Positions 1 through 23,576 of a stretch of 64,000 bases of DNA are shown here, piece after piece. The notes beneath the pieces were generated by a model. It ran no database searches. It saw only the letters and a program-made list of their open reading frames with translations, and had not been told where the DNA came from. The stretch lies in the NCBI GenBank assembly GCA_024036415.1, contig JAMWET010004078.1, positions 348,501 through 412,500 on the forward strand. Direction: 5' to 3'. A program made the position numbers and the translations under genes. Each line of letters opens with the position of its first letter. Position 1 is the stretch's first letter. Source of the stretch: Prochilodus magdalenae (Eukaryota; Chordata; Actinopteri; Characiformes; Prochilodontidae).

Positions 1-1715
1 GTGCATGTGTGCACGCATGGTTTTGTGCCTGCTGGGATGTACAAAGACGTTACTCCACCACGAGCGCTGAGTGGAACCTGTGACACCAAAGTGCAGGGCT
101 GGCACTCATAAGCCACACATAAAGCTTTCAGTGTAGCAACGAAGAACTGGTCATTCCACTGGTCAAGTGTTGTTATAAACCCCTAACAGATAGCTTTTCA
201 TTAGTTTGTAAGGTCATGAACTTGTTGAGTATGAGGCATTTCAGTACTGAAAGGACCTGTTTTGCAATGTTGCAAGACAGAAACGGGGAAAAGAAGAATG
301 ACAGAGACTCTAAAGAGTTTAGTTATTCAGCTTATGGCATACACTGGCTTCCAGGGTCAGTCTTACGGGGGAGTATATACATATATACATTTTTTTTTGC
401 TACATATGTAGCAAAAAAGATGATTGCTGTCCTGTTTGTTGTTTAACTGATGGATAGCTCAATAAAAATGCTTCAAAAGCTACAAAAAATTTCAAAGCTA
501 CAGAATAATAAATTCTTTTCAAACTGAACAACTTACATTAAAGGTAAACTATGTTCTTTCCACTCTCGTCTAAATTAACCTTTTTGGAGATCGGCCTACT
601 CCTTATTATCTGGATGGGGACAATAAACTAAAGCATAACAATATGATTAAAAACTAACTAGCAGGCAAACAAGAGGCTGGCCACAGCTCAGTTCATTAAA
701 GTTACTCTTATTAGGACACCAAATCATTATCAGGACTTACATGGTCTTAATAACTAGCCGGTAAGTTGATTTGTATGTGTTATAGAAGGTAAAGTAAGCT
801 GTGAATTACTGTGGCGCTCTGCTTTTGGAAAGAAGCTTTGAATGAACCCTGCATCATGCCCTAGATGTCAGTTCATTTCCTGATTCTCACTTGACCGATG
901 TGGTACGTGTCAGGTGTCGAAGAGTGAAGGTCGAAGCCTGGCAGTAACGTAACCGAGCTTATCTACTCCAAACAGCCACATGACACCTGAGGCACGGCGC
1001 AGGAAGAAATGAGGAGTCTCACACACGTCTGGCCAACTGTTTTTTCCACAGGAAGCTGCTCTGTGCATGTATGTGCAGGCACTAAAAATGTGCTTCTTTG
1101 GTACAACCTAAAAAAAGAGTTTTACTCGACTCAAAAAATGACTTTAATGAAATAATCATTTGTTCAAAGTTCTTATTTTAGGTTGAGTAAACCTAGCTCA
1201 TCTGCTCATAACCACACAGCTTTTTTTAGAGGGGGTGGACCAACTAAGCACTTTTTACAGTGTGTACTGTCTCACTACATGAGTAAGCCATCTACTATAA
1301 ACCAGGAAATGTAACCCTCCCATACAGTTTCTGTTATGAAGGAGACTTGCCACATGGCGTTTTAAGGCCTCTAGTCATAGGATCAGTCACAAACCTTTGA
1401 CTGCCAGCCAGTCAGATAATTTTAAAAGTCATTTTGGTGATGTCATATATGTGGTCCAGAGGCCCCTTTCAGGTCTTTTATCTTGTGTGTTTAACTGCGC
1501 GTGTCCTCAAAGAGCACTGGTTAAAGATATCATATCTTTTCAAGACAATACATTAGGACCTATTAAACTATGTAGGCAAAGAACAGAACAAATTAGTCCA
1601 ATAATTTAAGAACGTCTGTTTTAAACTAGTTCTGTACCAGCAGTCCAGAAACCAGCAGTATTTACAGTCCCTAAGTAATGATTCATGAGCACACAAGGAG
1701 TAATCATCCCTCAAG

Positions 1716-1800
1716 CAGAAGTCTTATTTATATAGTGCCCTTTCAGAACTCAAGGTCACTTTACAAACCAACCCAACAGTTTTACTGTAGGTAAGGTAAG
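1716..1800. repeat. dispersed repeat fragment (TATATAGTGCC...CAAGGTCACTTTACA)
   Basis: The core TTATATAGTGCC followed about 20 nt later by CAAGGTCACTTTACA resembles a short sequence seen many times in fish genomes. I cannot assign it to a class from this single copy. Confidence 0.4.
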
Positions 1801-4434
1801 GCATAACGAAAACAATAGAACATCGCCTAACAATGAGCTACAGAACTGACGGCATTAAATGTGACAGAGAACGGGAAACTGTACTTACATTGGCATAGTT
1901 GAATATGGAGGGTTCAGTACACAGAAATGACATACCATGAACCACGGACACTGTTGTCTCCTCCAGATACGGATTCCGCTTTTACAAAATAGCTTAGTAA
2001 AACAAGCAAAATCCTAAACTGTTATGTGTTGACTCCACCCAATATGACATCTGGAAATGTACATATACCGGCTCGTGTTCCAGCCTGGCAAAACAATGAC
2101 AACGAGCAACAGAAAGAAAATGTAGAACTGCGTGGGTAAATCTATCATTCCAGGCTGTCTTCACTTTTCATACCCTTTCCAAGAAAACCGAACTATTGAC
2201 GGCATGATTGATGTTCATCTTTAAACAAGGCTGTATTGGCTTCCATTTTACAAGCATTCTCGATCAAATGTTCCATTCCACCTTACATGCTACAGCTTGT
2301 ATAGGCGCCAGACAATGTGGTACAATATAAGGTGGAAGGGAAAACTCACAAGAGAAGCTGGCAAATAGGATGCTGGCTACAAGTCCCACATCTTTAACAA
2401 GATCCAGGTACAATTTTAATTTAGTATTATTAGTTGGCTCTGCGCAGGGCACTCCAGACAGTTCCTTACAATATCAAGCAGCTTCACTCAGCATTTAGCA
2501 CAGACAGAACTGATCAGATTCTATTAGAATTCTCCCTAATAGATTATTGCTATAGGCTTTTAGCAGCAGTAATGGATATCCTAGGTTTCTACTCTGAGGA
2601 ACTACTTGGTTTCACTGGTAACAGTGACTGGGTTTCATTCAGACTCAAGTGTTTCTTATTATTACTCTCATAGCACTATAACAGTTAATGGTTATTCTAT
2701 GCAATATTGCCTATAACTGTAAAATTCGTTTAAATATTGCTCTTGTGCTTGTTTTGCTAACCGTTGTCAACCAGAGGAAGATGGAGTCTTGGTTCCTCTT
2801 GCTCTGTGGGGGTTTTTCCTTCCCATTGTTACTCTTGGCTTCCTCATTGAGGACTTGGACCTGGATTCTCTGTGTAGCTGCTTTGTGACAACTTCTGTTG
2901 CAAAAGGTGCTACAAAAATAAAACATGACTCAACATAGGCTGTTTTACCTTTTTAGCATCAGAACACCAACAATTAGCATCACAACCTGTAAGTAGCAGC
3001 CATGCTGTGTAATTTTCTCCACTTTTTAATGGATGAAGCATTATGTATAATAAAGTGTATGTATAATAATAAGATTAAATAATGTTAATATCGGTAGCTA
3101 AATAGGATAAGGGATATACACAGAGGTTTATTTTATATCCTGCCTGGTTTAATGTCGAGAAATTAGCAAACTGGAGCTCATCAAATTGTTCATGACTCTC
3201 CAAAAGAGTAAAAAACAGTTGTAGCAGCAAATCATAGGTTTGTAAATGTTTTTTTTCCTGGCCATTTATTACCCTAAGCTGCATGTACCTTTTATGTAGA
3301 CATCAGAAAGCAATGCTGAACAATCCTAAAATGCTAAAATGCTGAATAAATACATTCATGTAGATACATACACTATGACACCTTATTAAAGGTGATGAAA
3401 AACAATAGTACAAGAAATAATAAGAAGAGAATGATAATAATTATAATAATAAAGCACCACATTGCTTGATTATCCCAAATCTCAGAAAACACTTAAATAC
3501 AATCAGTGGCTAATGCTTTTGTACTAACACGCTATCGGATTTTAGCCTCTCCAGGTCAAATGTTTAACCACTTTTAAGTACAAAGGCTCGGCTTGTTGTG
3601 GATAAAAGGGGCACCAGAAGGGCAACCTCCATCAGCTTGGTTCTGGGCAATTGGGCAGCACTCCAAACCTAGAGTGAATGTGGCATTCTCAGGGCAGATA
3701 ACAAAAGGCCCGTACTCCTCACTCACTAGCGCTATCCCTTCATCTTGTCGTCCACTCCCCCTTTTCCTCATCACTCACTCAGCTGACCCAGAACCCACCA
3801 CGTGGATGTGTGAGAATGAAAGAACAAAGCATTAATGAGGAGAATCAAAACAGTCAGCCCCACCCACACATTCACATTCATTTTTGCATTCGTATTCGGC
3901 TTTTCTTTCACCCACTTGTGAAAGAAAGCAGTGTGTGAGCTTCAGTAACAAGGTGAAGTTTGTTTGACACCTTTACATGCATCTCTGAAAGAGTGTGACA
4001 AAGGACTCTCAAGGGCAGAGTAGCACTTTCTTGCATTTTATCAAGTAACTTCAAGTAGTTACTGCCAGTGAAACAGTGAATCTAAAAAAGACAACAGCGA
4101 ACACAAGATCATTGTCGAAATACAATCGGTGAGTCAGCAGCACTCCAGGCTTGTAAGTAGAGACATTAAGATATTGCCTGAGATTGTATTCCTCAGCCTC
4201 AGGCCTTTTGTGATTGTGCTCTTTGTCTTTATCCGTGATCTAATAAAACAATAACAAGACCGACAGTTTAATGAGGAAGTGCTGTAGAAGATACCGTATG
4301 AGCACAATGTAATGGCCTTACAGCAATAGTGGGGGGCTTGGCAGTACTATTATGCAGTTGATGAATATACCAATGACATCAGCAAACACACCTCAGCGCT
4401 GTGTTATTTGTTAGGCTGTCATCTACACCTGCTC

Positions 4435-4800
4435 ATCCAACCTTTCCTCTGAAGTCAAGGGTAATAGTGGGGCGTTTGTCCTTTGCTGCAATAACAGCTA
4501 CTCTTCTAGGAAGGCTTTTCACTGCATGTTAGTTGTGGGAACATTGATTGTATTCTGCCAGAAGAGCATTAGTGAGGTTAAGCACTGATGTTGAATGATT
4601 AGTCTGGATTACAAATGCCACTCCAACTCACCCCTGAGGAATTAAATGGAGACACATTTTATACCCCTTTACCCAATGCTTGGAATTGGGAATGCTGGTC
4701 TTAGGCTCATGTGAGGTAGGATAACTATTCCTGTTTTCAGAGGACAGTCCCCGTTTGTGGCAGACTCTCTCCAGCTGGAGTCATAAACAGATATTTTATG
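4435..4800. repeat. interspersed repeat relic, decayed
   Basis: The text TTTGCTGCAATAACAGC, then CTTCTAGGAAGGCTTTTC, then AGAAGAGCATTAGTGAGGT, with a later CTTAGGCTCATGTG segment, matches from memory an abundant teleost repeat. It has no coding capacity here and is clearly mutated. The edges are approximate. Confidence 0.55.
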
Positions 4801-5194
4801 TGAATTAAAAAAAAGCACACGGGAAGTCCTAAGAAAGGCCTGGCTGCAGAACAGTCTACAACTCCACCACGCATATCCTTTTAAGACTCAAGGTATCCCA
4901 GGGATTAAAAGCAGGGGAGGAATTACAGCACTTCATACTACCAGGTGGTTTGTTTTGTATGGATATACAATCTACCGCATATCATTCATTTAAACGGCAT
5001 CACTTTTTCAGCCATCCATATACAGTATTGACATATGGCTTATCTTGATAGCAGCCATTTCTGTCTCTCCAAAACTGGAGCTAGCCCCTGGGTGTGGTTA
5101 TAGACCGGTTATTGAAAGAACCTGTGCTGCTGTCAGGTTGAGCCATGTTTACTATTTCAGATCAGTAAAGAGATGAACAGAATGTCAGAAAAAC

Positions 5195-5560
5195 AGTACC
5201 ATGCAAAAGTCTGAGAAACCCACGATTTTAATTCATTTTCAATCAAATTCATTTGTCCAAGAAACATACCTGAGATATAGTGTTGTCCTCTTGCATAAAG
5301 AAAAATGTTTTCAAAGCAGAGCATAGAGGACATAAGTAGGACACTTAATAACCATGCTGGTTGACCACAAATCTGTCACTATCAGATTAAGCGGTACTTA
5401 AAGCTTTAATCTTTGACAGGGAAGAGAAAATAAAGATCCACTCCTTCTGTAGATTAGGAAATTATTGACAGGTGTTTCTGTCCATCCTACCACTGTGAGA
5501 AGACAACTCGTGTCTATGGGTCTGAAAGAATGTGTAGAGGCCGCTAAGAACATTTGCTGC
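5195..5560. repeat. possible transposon-derived repeat starting at ATGCAAAAGTCTGAG
   Basis: CAGTACCATGCAAAAGTCTGAGAAACC resembles the outer part of a common fish dispersed element. The right edge is a guess. No transposase reading frame is seen. Confidence 0.3.
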
Positions 5561-8329
5561 TTGTTCTAGCTAACCCAGAGTATATTAATGAAGAATGCTC
5601 TCTGATTTTGTCTATTATTGTCTTTTCCATATAAAATCTCCCATCTCCAAAAATGTACAAAAATTCTGAAATTGACATGCTTCAATTTTCCCCAAAGACT
5701 TTAGCTCTTGCTCTACATCTGTATTCATCCTCTGTCTGAAACGCTCTGTTAGACCTCCTGTGTCTCCAAGTCCCACCTCCCGATGAGCTCAGTGTGCACT
5801 GACTGGTCAAAGGCCAGAGCAGCATTAACACCAACACTGCTTTAACTATTCTTACAATGTCTTTGGTTTGAGTTTGATCCTGAAAAGCCAGATCATGTTG
5901 GTAAACCTGATCCACTTTTGCCAGCTAGACTGGAGCAGGATGTTTCAGAGTGGTAAGTTATTACATATCTAGCTCTCTGTGTGTTGTGCGATAGCCTGCC
6001 AAGCTTCCTGGTAGGTGGCCAATATGGATTGTGTTACAAGATGACATCACCTTCTAACAGAGAAAAAGGCTGGAACTCTAACAAAGCTTTTCCGGCAGCT
6101 GTGGGCTTTATGGCTTTGCAGACATATGCATGCACAGGAAGCTAGTTTATACACTAAAGCTACCCTTTAGGATTATTCAAATGGATGTCATTAAATTGCA
6201 GGGCAAGCAAGTGCAGGTTTCTTTCTATACACATATTTATGTATCTGTTACTGTATGTGTGTAGAAAAGACCTTGAAGAGTTACATTATGTTTATTAAGC
6301 AACTGTATGGAAGAAGACAGATGGCCTGAGGGACAATGAGTGGGAGGCACAGAGAAAAGGGGTGAGAGGGAATAGGAACAAGGTTGAAACAATGGAAATG
6401 TAGGGTAAGTGTCAGAAAGACAGCTTTTAAAGGAAGTGTAAGGGGAGATGAAAATAACACTGTGTAGGCCACAAAGTATAGCGGTTGAAAGTGAAGAAGA
6501 ATCTCCACTTGTGAAACTACAATTCTTAGGATTCATGAATTGTCCAACCAGCCACCTACACAGGCACCAGCCTTTAAAAACAGTCTGCTATTTAAGATTG
6601 GGAATGTACACAAAGGCTCTTTGCTTTTTTTCCATGGAGAGAGGATCCAGAGAGATCCAAAACAGCAACATATGTTTGGTATATGTCATGTGATCAGGTC
6701 TGGACCGGGAAACCCGTGATTGAGGGGAACATTCCAGCTCCGTCTCTGTAGAAACCAGTGACTCAGATGCAAAGTCTGGTTTGAATTAGAGAAGAGGAAG
6801 AGGCCCCAGTGTCATGAAACAGTGGAAAGTCTTCACACTGCATACACAGTTGGAGAACTGAAAAACATGATCAAGAACAAGCCATTATAACAGCAGCACA
6901 TTTGCTGAACAAACTCATGTTTATGGCCTGTATGCACCTCATAAACATGTTCCTAAACCTCGTATGAAAGAATAAACAGTTGTGCATCACATTTATTCTT
7001 TGTTTCTGTTATTTTTAACCATGTCTATCCTATTTAGGAGTGTCCAATTCCACCCTCTACATAAGGCTCCTCCTACATGATGTTACCAAGCTAGTAGGGT
7101 GGAGGCTATTGCATGCTTCTCCGGAGACACTTCAAGCCCCACCAAATCTTTATGAACTGCCCACTAATGCGACTATGCTAATTCTGCTACATCAGCTAAC
7201 AGCATTGGCTAGCTTCGCACTATACGTCAATATATAGACCTGCTCTCCTCCACAACAGTTCAAGAACAAACACTTGTTCCTCAGTGCATCTGTATGAGTA
7301 ATCTTTACTCTGACGTCAGTCATTTGCTCACCACCGCCCCTTCCCACTCCCACTATGGGAAACGGTGAATCTCCTGTTTCTTTCTTAACTGCGACATATT
7401 CCCACACTGACTGTACCCACCAAAATAAATCATGGATCACTCCCACATGGTCGGTGCACAAAAGCAGCATGGCTAAAATCATGTATTCTCACAGATACCA
7501 GAAACTAGTGTTAACATTCCTTTCTCAACACTGTGCAAGGGCATAGACCCAACATGGCCGTTGCACAAGATATGCAAACAGCTCTTTGTCTAACTGCATG
7601 CCACACATCAGTGAACTATCAGCAGTCGTAGCTCCTCTAAATTTACATTAACAGAAATGTGTCAGGCCTCAGTTTTGGGCAAACTACAGATAGGGTCAAG
7701 GTTCAGGGTACTGAGAGGTCATGAATGGCACTGGGTGGAGATGGGGGAGGTTGTAGGGCTATCAGCAGCCAGGTGCTTTCCTGCACCAAACGGAGCTTCT
7801 ATAACGGCTTTACCAACCTGACAACCAAACAGTAGAAGCCTGCTTTGCTTCACTAAGCTTATCAGTGCTACTTTTTTTTTCAGCTGGCTTCTTCTGCAGG
7901 ATTAAAAGGGGTTAACTTGGAGAGCAAACAGACTGTGTGTGCGTACGCATGCGTGAGTGAAAGTCTGCATTTAGCTGACGGCTATCGGTAAGCACTTAAC
8001 TGTAGATGTAAGCATCTTTCCTCTAACATTTACTGGAACAAGGGCGTAGGAACAAGGTCATAGAAGCACAACTCCTTAGCAGCCTTGCTGCTCTGCCAAT
8101 GTTCATCTTCACAACCTAGGCCAAAGATATTGGGAGTAAGGGTGGTCAGCATTTCTGTAGAGGTTAAGAAGAATGTCCCTGGGCAGAACATGAGAAAGTG
8201 GCTCTGGCTTTAACAGTTGTGCTGATAGGAAAGTTCAGGAAGTGGTTGATCGCCATTATGCACATTTAATGATTTGCTTTGCCCTGGATTTGCTTTGTTA
8301 AGAGAAAGATAGGCTAGGCAAGTCAAAAG

Positions 8330-8435
8330 TCCAACTTTTACAGCCATACTACACCAGATGTGGTTGGTTGCATTGGAAATCTCCAGCCACACCGGCCCTT
8401 TGTGGATAAGATTGGTGACACCACCTTCCAACATA
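8330..8435. repeat. dispersed repeat sharing a core with 18440-18515
   Basis: The core CAGCCACACCGGCCCTTTG followed by ATAAGATTG closely matches CAGCCACACCAGCCCTTTG ... ATAAGATTG near 18476. Two copies in one window show a dispersed family; the class is unknown. Confidence 0.5.
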
Positions 8436-10815
8436 TAAAAAAGAAACTGGGACATGAGCAACTATTATAGCTAGCATTCATTTATCAAATGGTGGTTTAG
8501 CTTTAGAAAGGTCAAGGTGATCTAGCATGACCTACAACTGCATTCAACATGACACCAATGTAACCCTAATAGATTTAAACAAAGACACACAATGCAAGAG
8601 AGGATACAAGACACAGTCCCCCCCTCTGGAGTGCAGCACATCATGAGCCAGCTAATGGTGAATCAGTAGTAAGCATAATTTTTAAGGTGCTTTCTATCTA
8701 AAAAAGGAAAGTACGCGATTAAAGAGCTGGGCCTGCATTACGTCTACAATAATAGCGCATTGACTGTGTAGCTGTTTACTTATAGCTTCCATTAAACAGT
8801 TTCTAAAGGGCAGTTTTTAGCCTTAATGCAAACATGCCACCCACTTCTTCATTCAACACGTCACGTGCCCATTAGTGTCCTGGAATGAACCGCACAATTT
8901 GGCACATTCATACAGGAGCTGAGGTCCTGAAGGGAAGCAGCTTAAGGTATGTGTGGATTTGCAGGGACTAAGAGCAGCTATTCTGGCTCCTTGTGCAGCA
9001 GCTTAGACCCTCAGGGTTGAGAGGACAGGGGACAGACACAGGTGGACCGCCTCTCTCAGCTCTATTCTCATCCCTCCTCTGTTAAACAACAGGCTTAAAA
9101 TAACACACCCCTCAATCCAACTGTTACATCAGCTGCTCACCAACCCTTTATTGACCAGCTCTCTCCAACATACATGCTATATATGGGAAAAGGAACTTCT
9201 GTGTGTAATTTCACAGCTAGAAAAAAAATAGCACAGCCAAGTATGCTGGTGTAGCTGGTCACCCAGCTTGGTCATGGTGATTGATACTTGCATCAAGCCA
9301 CAACATATGCTGGTTTTGGTGCTCTTTGTTGTGATTTTTCAAACTGCAATGCAATGCAATTAGTGGCATTCAGAAGCAGCAAGTCTATCACTGCTGTCAC
9401 TGATATATACTTTTTGTTGTTTTCAAGTTTTGCTGCTCTGTACATTGTGTGCACAAATTCATGAAGAATAGACGAAGTGGTCCCAAACAATTTTTTTTAA
9501 AAAGTCCAGTTGCATTAAAAGTGCAGTATGGTTTTTAGAGATGCAAAGTTTTGTTTCAACAACAGGAATATACTTCTGGAACACAGATCTTAATCAAGAT
9601 GCTATCTGGGCATCCAAAACTGCATGTTAAACAAGACAAATCAGGGACACATACACCAAGAAAAGAAAACTGCATGCATGAGCAAGGGATACCTGCGCAC
9701 ATGATCTGCACTGTTAAGGATCAGAGTGCAGAGGGAACGCTACCTTTTATGGTGCACAGGCTTAACTAGAGAGTCACAAATCACTCTAATACAAACGTGG
9801 GAGGGTTGAGGTAGTGCGGAAGAGTTGCTTACAATATTAGATAAGGGACCATTACAGAACTGCGGCACACTTTGTTCTTAACTTAAGAGAAATACAAAAC
9901 TCGGCTCTGTCGTTCATGTAAGACTGACAGTAAGACAAATCAGTACTACATGTAAATAGACACTAATGTAGGAGCTAAATAAAATAATTCACCTGAATAT
10001 TTCAGCATTTTTAGCAGCTTGTCTTGTTTTGTAACAGACTTTTTTAGACTTCTTAAATTGTGCATGGCTCAGAGTGTTTAGACCTTAACCTCCTGCTGCA
10101 GACTCCCCTCTCTCACTCCTTATGCACATACAAACTCATACTGCCATAACAATTTGGACTGAACATTTGTGAATTATTAAATTAACGCTAAGCATGCTTG
10201 TAAAGCACTTTTTATTACATGCACGGTGCAGTGCTTTTCAGAGTTCACAGAAAGGAGAACTGTAATCGGTACAGCACTACAGCATGAAGCAACTTTACAA
10301 GTATGTAGACAAGATGCTTCTTGCTAAGCGCTAATAATGAGCCATGAACTAATAAATGCACAAACTGAATCGCCTCTGTGAATTTAAGTACAATATCTAA
10401 TTATAATTAGTTTTGTAACTGCAATTTTAATAGCAATTGAATTGCAGGCCTGTTATTTGGTTAGTAATACCAGTGCATCCTCTTTCACAGTTAGTTGTGG
10501 TTGTGATGCCACCACATATAGTTGTTTGACTGCCTCAACTACAGTTTACAATCTCGTATGTTAGCGTTCCCCATATAGGACAGGGTTTAGATAAAATAGT
10601 CTATAATTAAATCCGCAGCTCTTACACTTCTCTAAATTGCGATTTTTATCGGAAATGATCTTTTAGCACTACCCGACCACAGTGTTGCCATACATTACTT
10701 TTATTAGGACGGGCCGTCACCAACAGAGCTCCATGTTAACACGCAAGACAACTGACTTAAGGGACAGTTAGTAATTCTGAAGAACAGCTGATATTTGAAC
10801 TCAACAGCAAAACCA

Positions 10816-11225
10816 CTACACCCTAAATTCATTGACAGGCATGGCTGAAGCAAACTTTGACAGGACTTTTTCTTCCTTTAAATCTTTGTGGCCATAAAAA
10901 CATCTGTTGTATAGAAAATTGCCAATATATGAATGTGAAGAGAGAACAATAGCCTGCCCCAGGATCCAGAATGTACCAGCAGAATAATTTAAGATGGAAC
11001 TTGAAATTTTGAACCAGAAAATGGCGAATAAGAAGCCTACGTCAGCCTTGTCAACTCTAGGAGGTCCCTCCACCTTTGAAATGCATCACTGATTTTAACA
11101 CGGCCTTTCCCTGCTTCGTCAGGTCTTCTACCTCTTTGTAGCGATCTGTCCTTCTTGACAATGTGTGGAGTTAACAGCTTTCTGCATGTTAAATTCAAGT
11201 GAACACCAGTATGCAAGAAACTCAA
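10816..11225 (-). pseudogene. possible decayed fragment of a multicopy fish gene family
   Basis: On the minus strand the translation EAGKGRVKISDAFQRWRDL is followed, after a frame change near 11050, by KADVGFLFAIF. I recall a multicopy fish protein type with a GDAF.RWREL....K.DAE.A.FLL pattern; this looks like a frame-broken relic. No flanking exon was found and the resemblance is from memory, so this is tentative. Confidence 0.3.
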
Positions 11226-11621
11226 CCATCATTAGATTCTCCAGAACACACAATGCCCAGAGGTCACAGCGAAACACGATTTTCTCCAAAGCAGTCTTTT
11301 ATGCAAAATATAATAAATAAAGAGTAGAATGAGTAACTATGGTGTATAGTTTGCAAACTACTGAATTAAATTCAAAAGATCCACTTGTAGAGGTTTTAGT
11401 AAGGCCCTCCTGCTCAGGAGTTAAGAGCTGTTTGGGTCATCTGTATCAGGGAATTCCCTGTGTTATTTTAAGGACGGAAAAAGGTTGTAAATAAAATTAA
11501 GTGTAATTATAAAAGTGTAATTTTTAAACGTGTAAATTTAACTGACAGTGACCACAGAATATCTGAGGTTCAGGACACAGTGAAATCATGACAAGAAGGA
11601 CATGTGCTTTCTCATTTTTAA

Positions 11622-11627
11622 TTTATT
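11622..11627 (-). other. candidate polyadenylation signal of trmt61a
   Basis: TTTATT on the plus strand reads AATAAA on the gene strand, about 340 nt past the stop codon. It is a plausible 3' end, but other A/T-rich hexamers exist nearby. Confidence 0.45.
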
Positions 11628-11966
11628 GTAACAAACGGGGAAAATTAAAATGCACTGCTGTGCTTTTCACAAAATAAAATCATGACTGTATTTTAAAGAA
11701 TATAGCCTTATCTACTTTCTCATCCACTCATTTCGCAAGCAGCTGCGTTGGCCCGACTCTGATTACTATAAACCTTCTCAGCACCTTATGTTAAGCAATA
11801 TGACAGCTCATCAGACAGTCTGGAGGCAGAGTCAAGGGTGTGTTCATGTGCACTATGGGAGTCGATGAAAGTACATGAGCATAGGGCGACTGTCCACGCT
11901 CCATACTGATCCACACAGTGTTATTACACTGTGTGTTCAGAAACACCCTCCAACCCCTGGCATTCT

Positions 11967-21518
<9,552 letters not shown>

Positions 21519-21820
21519 CTGGACAAAAAAAACAAAAAATAAAACAAAACAAATAAGGTCTGCTGTGGGAAAGAAGGATGTGATATTTGACACATCAGCA
21601 ATCAAAACCTCCACAATCAGGACAAATGGAAAAGACAACTAATCAGTCGATGAATTGTTCATGGAGTAAATCAGAGGAATGCAACACTCATCAATATTTT
21701 AGGTGTCAACATTATCCATGATTAGAGTAGGAGACCGTGTCCGATAAAGATCTAGGCAAAGGTCAGTGTCCTTAGTATTGGGACCCAAAGTCAAAATATG
21801 TACTTTCGCTCTAGACAAGT

Positions 21821-21836
21821 TTTTTTTTTTTTTTTG
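21821..21836. repeat. poly-T tract
   Basis: Uninterrupted T run of about 15-16 nt. It lies upstream of the first coding exon of trmt61a. Confidence 0.9.
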
Positions 21837-22024
21837 CTTCAAGATGTGATAACGAGATAAAATATTAAAATTAGTTACATTATATATTCACAGAGCACTT
21901 AATAAGGTATTAGGTCCTTATGGCTTATGGCTATCCATAGTATCATCTCCATCTTACATAAAGTTGTACTTTCTGGTTCTACAATTACAGACTGCAGCTC
22001 ATCTGATTCTCTGCATACTTTTAT

Positions 22025-22120
22025 GAGCCCCTTTCACCCAGTTTTTCATTGATCAGAGCCCCCACAGGACCACCACTGTGTGTACACGGTGTACCTGATA
22101 AATGTACGGTGAGTTTATAT
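22025..22120 (-). repeat. truncated copy of the palindromic-type repeat
   Basis: Reads GCCCCTTTCACCCAGTTTTTC, then GCCCCCACAGGACCACCAC and GTGTACCTGATAAATG. This is the reverse complement of the end of the element seen at 17.0-17.24 kb, ending in the GTACCTRATAAA edge I recall for the family. Confidence 0.55.
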
Positions 22121-23105
22121 TTAGATTGTTATGATGTTTAAATATGAGTTACATTAAATTTCAGACTGCACGTGCCCGCAGGGTGTTGTTATTTGAAAGC
22201 GCTGGACGTTCCAAACCGATGCTATTTTTTTAAAATCTGGACAACGAGTTTAACGGCTCCGATCCTGCTCCGAGAGCTTCACTGAAAGTCCTGGCCAAAA
22301 TGAATATCATGTGAGTAACAGAAGTGAATAAAAGTATAAAAGTATAAAATTAGAGAGTATATCATACACTAACAGTCCTACTTTATTATTTAATTGAGTA
22401 GGGTCACTGTACATTTAGCACTGCTAGCAAAGCTAACTAGCTCGGTAATTAACATTAGCAAGGACAGCCTGGTGGTTAGCTATGCTAACCGAGATGTGGT
22501 AGCTAGTTAACATAAACTATCTAACCAAATATGTGCACAGCAGCTAGCCCACCATCTAAATTAATGCTTTTTAAAACTTGATATAACATTATTTTATCAT
22601 ATAAAATGGTAAAACATTAATTATACACGAAATGCCATTGCAGTATCACAATTTAGTTACAACCCATTTAGCCAACCTACATAAACTATTTGCTAGCAAG
22701 CAAATAACTTATCGGCTTGACCGAGAGTAACTACCTGCAGTGCCTGCACGGAATGGTTTAGCTAGCTAACCAACTACCTTTCAGTCATCAAGGTAGGGTG
22801 TACGTAGTTTGGCAGATCACCTACGGCAAACGTCATGACCTTTTCGTTTTTATCGGCTGGCAGTACATGCTGGATATAAAAACGTGCGAACGAGCTGAAT
22901 AATGTGGTCGTGATAAGAAAACACCGCTCGCACAGGATAGACCAGCGAGCCACCAGGTATTTTAGGAACCATTCATTCAGACTATATGCTCTATTATCTA
23001 ATGTTAGCTAGACAGCTAGCGCTACGATGCAAGTCTCACATATGAAACATCAGGTGTAGCTCACGCAACTAAATGTATACAAACGATACGCTAAATAATG
23101 CTTAC

Positions 23106-23190
23106 CTTTTGTCAACCAGGATTTGTGTTTTATATTGTGGCTGAGCTAAACAGCACCACACGTGTCTGACCGCCTATACACGATGCTCAC
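23106..23190 (-). other. trmt61a: putative non-coding first exon of trmt61a; right edge approximate
   Basis: The minus strand reads GACAAAAG|GTAAGC, a strong donor with GT at 23105-23104, in a moderately CpG-containing stretch. This is about 1.6 kb upstream of the coding exon, which needs an upstream exon. The transcription start is not visible and 23190 is an estimate. If right, trmt61a and ckb are divergent with starts about 1 kb apart. Confidence 0.4.
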
Positions 23191-23576
23191 CCAGCCAGTC
23201 TGCAGGTCGACTTCGGCAGCTATTTGTAGAAGCGTTTCAACTATAAAACTGCTTCAGCGGTTGACGATTTGTTCATGTGTACTTATGCACATATCTGAAA
23301 AACTGGAAACAGAAGATACCTCTTGTGGGGAATGTATGTGAAAGACCGGTGTTCCTACTGAAGAGTTACTCGCGTGTCGCAGACAAATGACGCAATAGGC
23401 AGGGGGCAGTTTTCCCTTAGAGCATGGATGGTGAGCTCCAGTTTCCTGCCCAGTATGGTGAATACAGTAACTCAACAGTTAACTGACAGGTTTAGTATGT
23501 TTGATAGAGCCGAGAAATCGGTACACTGTGCTATTCTTTAGATCATGTTTGTAGTAAGCAAGTTTGATATCTGTTA

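Larger units (their letters stand above)
1..10800. other. gene-poor stretch; no coding gene recognised
   Basis: I read both strands and found no reading frame resembling a known protein and no convincing splice-flanked exon set. Open frames here are under 110 codons, often paired on opposite strands, and of random composition. The stretch holds dispersed repeats, listed separately, and otherwise unique-looking A/T-rich DNA. It lies downstream of trmt61a. It could be intergenic or part of an intron of a gene beyond the left edge. Confidence 0.6.

Noticed and set aside
3574..3835. Overlapping open frames on both strands, 66 and 80 codons
   Set aside because: No family resemblance, no splice context, and balanced on both strands as expected by chance.
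22263..22311. Plus-strand ATGAATATCAT followed by GTGAGT, looking like a first exon
   Set aside because: No partner exon or homologous protein was found, and a repeat relic lies directly upstream. It is probably chance.
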